From Thermoanaerobaculia bacterium (GTDB lineage Bacteria > Acidobacteriota > Thermoanaerobaculia > Gp7-AA8), in NCBI GenBank assembly GCA_023700825.1, contig JAMPYE010000156.1, positions 1 through 8,992 of the forward strand: 8,992 nucleotides of DNA, given 5' to 3'. Each line of letters begins with the position of its first letter. Within the stretch, counting starts at the first letter, position 1. Below, piece after piece: positions 5,768 to 8,992 of the stretch. The translations under genes were made by a program, and so were the position numbers. Below the pieces are notes generated by a model that was given only the letters and a program-made list of their open reading frames with translations, was not told the DNA's origin and made no database searches.

Positions 5768-6274
5768 CTACGCGTCGGGGTCGGTGTGGTCGAAGCCTTC
5801 GCCTTCGTCCATCCGCTGGGTCACGCGCAGCAGCGTCTTCGTCACGTCGACCCGCATCGGAAGGAGTTCGAGATCGGGGAGGTCGTCGTCGATGAACTGG
5901 AACCGCCCCTCCTCGGTCTGGAGCAGGCCTAACAACTCGTTCTCCACCTTCCGGCGCATGAGGGCGAGGAGCTCCGACTCGCGGAGGACATTCAGGTCGG
6001 TGAGCGCCTTGCCGAGGCCGATGCCGGTCTTGCGACAGACCGCGCGCGCCTGCTGGTGGACTTCGTCGGTGAGCACGCCGGCTTCCATCAGGAGCTTCGA
6101 CAGCGTCTGACCCTGGTCGGACGAGGCCGAGAAGATCAGCTCACCTTCCTCGAACGCGAGCACGGCAAGGCCCTTGTCCGTGGTGACCTGAAGTGTTCCG
6201 GTCTTTCGTCCTTGCCCGATCCACTGGAGCAACTCCGGGATCGGCATCGTCTCGAACGTCCCGATAAGCGGCAT
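5768..6274 (-). CDS. DUF4388 (PATAN-like) domain protein
   Basis: A 168-residue protein. GGGGAGGAG sits just upstream of ATG 6274 with good spacing, which decides this start over an in-frame ATG at 6322. Residues 1-50 (GTFETMPIPELLQWIGQGRK then TGTLQV and 'AFEEGELIFSA') are the hallmark of DUF4388: a predicted dimerisation or adaptor domain often found in bacterial two-component and motility-related signalling proteins. Residues 55-105 (GQTLSKLLMEAGVLTDEVHQ, 'GLGKALTDLNVLRESELLAL') resemble the 'LGELLVEAGLITEEQL' helical repeats that commonly follow, and 109-130 ('VENELLGLLQTEEGRFQFID') matches the family end. No receiver or kinase domain is attached, so it is a stand-alone adaptor of unknown partner. 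It is cytoplasmic. Confidence 0.85.
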   Translation of the reverse strand: MPLIGTFETMPIPELLQWIGQGRKTGTLQVTTDKGLAVLAFEEGELIFSASSDQGQTLSKLLMEAGVLTDEVHQQARAVCRKTGIGLGKALTDLNVLRESELLALMRRKVENELLGLLQTEEGRFQFIDDDLPDLELLPMRVDVTKTLLRVTQRMDEGEGFDHTDPDA

Positions 6275-6339
6275 CGCGCTCTCCTCCCCACACACCCGCC
6301 CGACGGGCGACGCTTCATTCATGGTAGCGCGACAGGTGG

Positions 6340-6361
6340 GCGAAAGGCGAGCGAAAGGCGA
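6340..6361. repeat. 11-bp tandem duplication
   Basis: GCGAAAGGCGA occurs twice in direct succession (6340-6350 and 6351-6361), about 70 bp upstream of the DUF4388 start codon and just before REPIN-like element 2. It may be replication slippage or a pair of protein sites one helical turn apart. Confidence 0.6.
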
Positions 6362-6370
6362 GCATCCATG

Positions 6371-6494
6371 CGGCGCAGACACTCCTGTCTGTCCCGCGAG
6401 GCGGGACGAAGCGCCGCCCGTTTCCCGCACAACCCACACCACGACTGGTCGCCCCGCCGTGCGGGGCGACGCGCAGGCAGGAGTGCCTGCGCCA
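6371..6494. repeat. REPIN-like element 2 (paired inverted REP palindromes)
   Basis: The left end GGCGCAGACACTCCTGTCTG (6372-6391) and right end CAGGCAGGAGTGCCTGCGCC (6474-6493) are inverted copies, nearly identical to those of the element at 3326-3482. Inside, immediately next to each end, lie perfect hairpins: GTCCCGC-GAG-GCGGGAC (6391-6407) and GTCGCCCCGC-CGT-GCGGGGCGAC (6448-6470). The central part (6408-6447) shows no clear similarity to the first element. The right end stops at 6494, two to three bases from the stop codon (6497-6499) of the leftward Nudix gene, so the element forms the 3' end of that transcript. Confidence 0.82.
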
Positions 6495-6496
6495 CA

Positions 6497-7051
6497 TCAA
6501 TCTGCGCGATTCGAGCGCTCGATCTCCGCCAACACCCTCTCGTACTCATCCCAGTGCCCGACCATCGTCGCGTCGCGCCTCGCGACGCGCTCGCGGAACT
6601 CGCCGAACGACACGAGCGCGACGTCATCGACTTCCGCCGATTGGAGGACGAGCGCGTCAGCGTCGACCGCTCGCCGCACGAGGTAGATCTCCTGGACCTC
6701 GTTGTCGACGTAGCCCCGCTCCTCGATCACCCATCGCTCGCGCACGGAGCCGATGTGCGTGAGCTCGGCGGCGGCGAGCTCGATCCCCAGCTCCTCCCTT
6801 GCCTCCCGGATTGCCGCGTCGACCGCGGTCTCCCCTGCGTCGACGTGGCCCGCGACGGAGATGTCCCAGAGCGACGGATGGTTCACCTTCGTCGACGCGC
6901 GAAGCTGAAGGAGAACATCGCGGTCGGGGGTGACGAGCCAGAGATGGGAGGTGCGATGGAGGTCGCCGTCGCGGTGAACCTCCGATTTCGGTTTCGCGCG
7001 GCCGAGCGGGGCGCCGTCGGGAAGGAGAAGGTCGATCATTTCGTCGGGCAT
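6497..7051 (-). CDS. Nudix hydrolase (isopentenyl-diphosphate isomerase-like/YfcD-like)
   Basis: A 184-residue protein with a complete Nudix box: G68-x5-E74-x7-R82-E83-x2-E86-E87-x-G89, the loop-helix-loop that binds divalent metal and hydrolyses nucleoside diphosphates linked to another moiety. 'HRTSHLWLV' (32-40) and 'LLQLRASTKVNHPSLWDISVAGHV' region (47-70) are typical of the IPP-isomerase-like YfcD branch. Substrate cannot be predicted from sequence. ATG 7051 is preceded by a weak AGAGAG site; ATG 7039 is an alternative that would remove four residues. The gene is divergent from the Rrf2-suf operon, and its stop codon touches REPIN-like element 2. Confidence 0.88.
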   Translation of the reverse strand: MPDEMIDLLLPDGAPLGRAKPKSEVHRDGDLHRTSHLWLVTPDRDVLLQLRASTKVNHPSLWDISVAGHVDAGETAVDAAIREAREELGIELAAAELTHIGSVRERWVIEERGYVDNEVQEIYLVRRAVDADALVLQSAEVDDVALVSFGEFRERVARRDATMVGHWDEYERVLAEIERSNRAD

Positions 7052-7380
7052 CCGAGTTGCTCTCTGCCGCGAATCGTGACGCGATCGCGGCGGCGTGTCA
7101 CGCGATTCCGGCTGCGCGGTCAGGGTCGAGGGGCACGGCGACGCGTCATCAATTCGTACGGGCGACCCACCGGGTCGCCTCTATGATGCCGCGTCCTCCA
7201 ATCGTCGCCGCCAGTCCGATTCAGGCGGTGCTTCGCACCGCCGCGAAAGCTTCGCTTTCGCACTCCACATGCGCTCCGCACGCTCTGGCCCTGGGCCATT
7301 GACCTCCGGCCTGCCGGTTGCCTATCGCCTCTCACCTCTCGCCTGCCTTTGCTGGAATGCCCCCCCTGTGACCTCGGTTA
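7052..7380. other. Gene-free stretch with a cluster of perfect hairpins
   Basis: No convincing coding frame is seen here. It holds several perfect stems with tiny loops: GGCGACCC-ACC-GGGTCGCC (7161-7179), GGCGGTGC-TTC-GCACCGCC (7224-7242), GCGAAAGC-TTC-GCTTTCGC (7243-7261, directly abutting the previous one), TGGCCC-T-GGGCCA (7286-7298) and CCGGC-CT-GCCGG (7306-7317). The three-base loops and stem size resemble the inner hairpins of the REPIN-like elements, although the REP end sequence itself is absent. The right part leads into the suf promoter. The promoter of the Nudix gene must lie at the left part; I see no clear hexamers for it. Confidence 0.6.
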
Positions 7381-7409
7381 TTGCGCAAAGAGTACCGAAC
7401 CGGTACTCT
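7381..7409 (+). promoter_or_regulatory. Promoter of the Rrf2-suf operon
   Basis: TTGCGC (7381-7386) and TACTCT (7404-7409) are separated by exactly 17 bp, as expected of a sigma-70 type -35/-10 pair, though the matches are partial. A start near 7416 would leave a leader of about 32 bases before ATG 7448. The spacer is occupied by the inverted repeat at 7387-7411. Confidence 0.5.
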
Positions 7410-7411
7410 TT
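7387..7411. promoter_or_regulatory. Probable Rrf2 operator (perfect 11-bp inverted repeat)
   Basis: AAAGAGTACCG, a three-base spacer AAC, then CGGTACTCTTT: a perfect 25-bp dyad about 37 bp upstream of the regulator gene, overlapping the -10 and the whole -35/-10 spacer. Position and symmetry fit autorepression by a dimeric winged-helix protein. Rrf2/IscR/SufR-type regulators commonly control their own suf or isc operon, so the gene just downstream is the natural candidate; that assignment is inference. It is not a terminator: T-rich sequence after it is too short. Confidence 0.7.
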
Positions 7412-7447
7412 CACTCCCCAGACCACCGGGGAGCCCCAGAGAGTCCC

Positions 7448-7918
7448 ATGCTGAAGATCTCCAAACTCACCGATTACGGGCTACTTGCCTCGATTTACCT
7501 GGCTCGCCACCGGGGCGAGAAGGTGTCGGCGCGCGAGGTGGCGGAGTTCTGCCACCTTCCAATCCCAGCCATTTCGAAGGTCCTGAAGATGCTCCTCGAA
7601 GGAGGCGTCATCACCTCCTTCCGCGGCTCGGGCGGGGGCTACTCGCTCGAGACGGACCCGGAGTCGATCACTCTCGCCAAGCTGATCGAGGCGCTCGAAG
7701 GGCCGTGGGAGCTCGTCGAGTGCGAGGTCATCGACGACGCGGGCCACGCCGTTTGCGGCATCCGCCAGGCGTGCCCCTCGCGCTCCTTCATGTTCGGCAT
7801 CAACCGAGTCATCAAGCACGCATTCGAGCAGGTGACCCTCGGCGACCTCGTGCGCGGCGGCCAGCCGGCGCTCGTGCTCGCGCAGACGCAACGACAGCTC
7901 CAGCCGACCGGAGCCTGA
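7448..7918 (+). CDS. Rrf2-family transcriptional regulator of the SUF operon
   Basis: A 156-residue protein opening MLKISKLTDYGLLASIYLAR, typical of the SUF-type Rrf2 regulators (suf_reg_Xantho-like). A winged helix-turn-helix covers about 24-68: 'VSAREVAEFCHLPIPAISKV' is the recognition unit and 'RGSGGGYSL' (59-67) the wing. C92-x10-C103-x5-C109 is the expected triad for a [2Fe-2S] cluster; C35 is extra. In this family the cluster-bound or cluster-free form senses Fe-S status and represses or releases the assembly operon. AGAGAG at 7438-7443 lies four bases before ATG 7448. The frame is open upstream to 7349, but that would run through the promoter and operator. sufB follows after 15 bp. Confidence 0.93.
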   Translation: MLKISKLTDYGLLASIYLARHRGEKVSAREVAEFCHLPIPAISKVLKMLLEGGVITSFRGSGGGYSLETDPESITLAKLIEALEGPWELVECEVIDDAGHAVCGIRQACPSRSFMFGINRVIKHAFEQVTLGDLVRGGQPALVLAQTQRQLQPTGA

Positions 7919-7933
7919 GAAACGAGAACGACG

Positions 7934-8992
<1,059 letters not shown>

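Noticed and set aside
3326..6494. Repeats considered as a CRISPR array.
   Set aside because: Copies are inverted, kilobases apart, separated by genes, with no regular direct repeats or spacers and no cas genes.
7387..7411. The 25-bp dyad upstream of the Rrf2 gene read as an intrinsic terminator.
   Set aside because: Only four T residues follow, no gene ends just upstream on the plus strand, and it coincides with -35/-10-like hexamers, which favours an operator.

Overview
The window is high-GC bacterial DNA with dense, short-gapped genes and purine-rich ribosome binding sites. A secreted protein built from many carboxypeptidase-regulatory-like beta-sandwich repeats, a DUF4388 protein and an Rrf2-SufB operon together suggest a deeply branching, aerobic-tolerant bacterium such as an Acidobacteriota (Thermoanaerobaculia/Vicinamibacteria-like). 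This placement is an inference from gene content; no rRNA or other phylogenetic marker is present.

Layout. 1-2244 (minus): a partial exported multi-repeat protein, cut off at the left window edge. 2245-2429: a divergent intergenic region with an unusual set of inverted repeats. 2430-3296 (plus): a DUF2400/TIGR02757 protein that looks like a diverged endonuclease III with a four-cysteine C-terminal loop. 3326-3482: a REPIN-like palindromic element. 3590-4072 (plus): a TlpA/thioredoxin-fold lipoprotein. 4142-4732 and 4747-5133 (plus): an apparent two-gene operon encoding a soluble helical protein and a four-helix membrane protein, both of unknown function. 5320-5568 and 5037-5309 (minus): two very small, probably translationally coupled genes, with two CRP/FNR-type palindromes upstream. 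5768-6274 (minus): a DUF4388 protein. 6371-6494: a second REPIN-like element. 6497-7051 (minus): a Nudix hydrolase. 7052-7447: a gene-free stretch containing several perfect hairpins and, at its right end, a promoter whose -35/-10 spacer is filled by a perfect 11-bp inverted repeat. 7448-7918 (plus): an Rrf2-family regulator of the SUF type. 7934-8992 (plus): sufB, cut off at the right window edge.

How it fits together. The clearest system is the start of a SUF iron-sulfur assembly operon: a cluster-sensing repressor gene comes first, its likely operator sits in its own promoter, and sufB follows 15 bp later. The other genes look like a mixed chromosomal neighbourhood. The least explained signals are the REP/REPIN-like elements, all of which lie just downstream of a stop codon; the small-gene pair with CRP-like sites; and the three-arm inverted repeat in the leader of the large repeat protein. 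No CRISPR array, tRNA, rRNA, transposase or RAYT gene was seen in the window.
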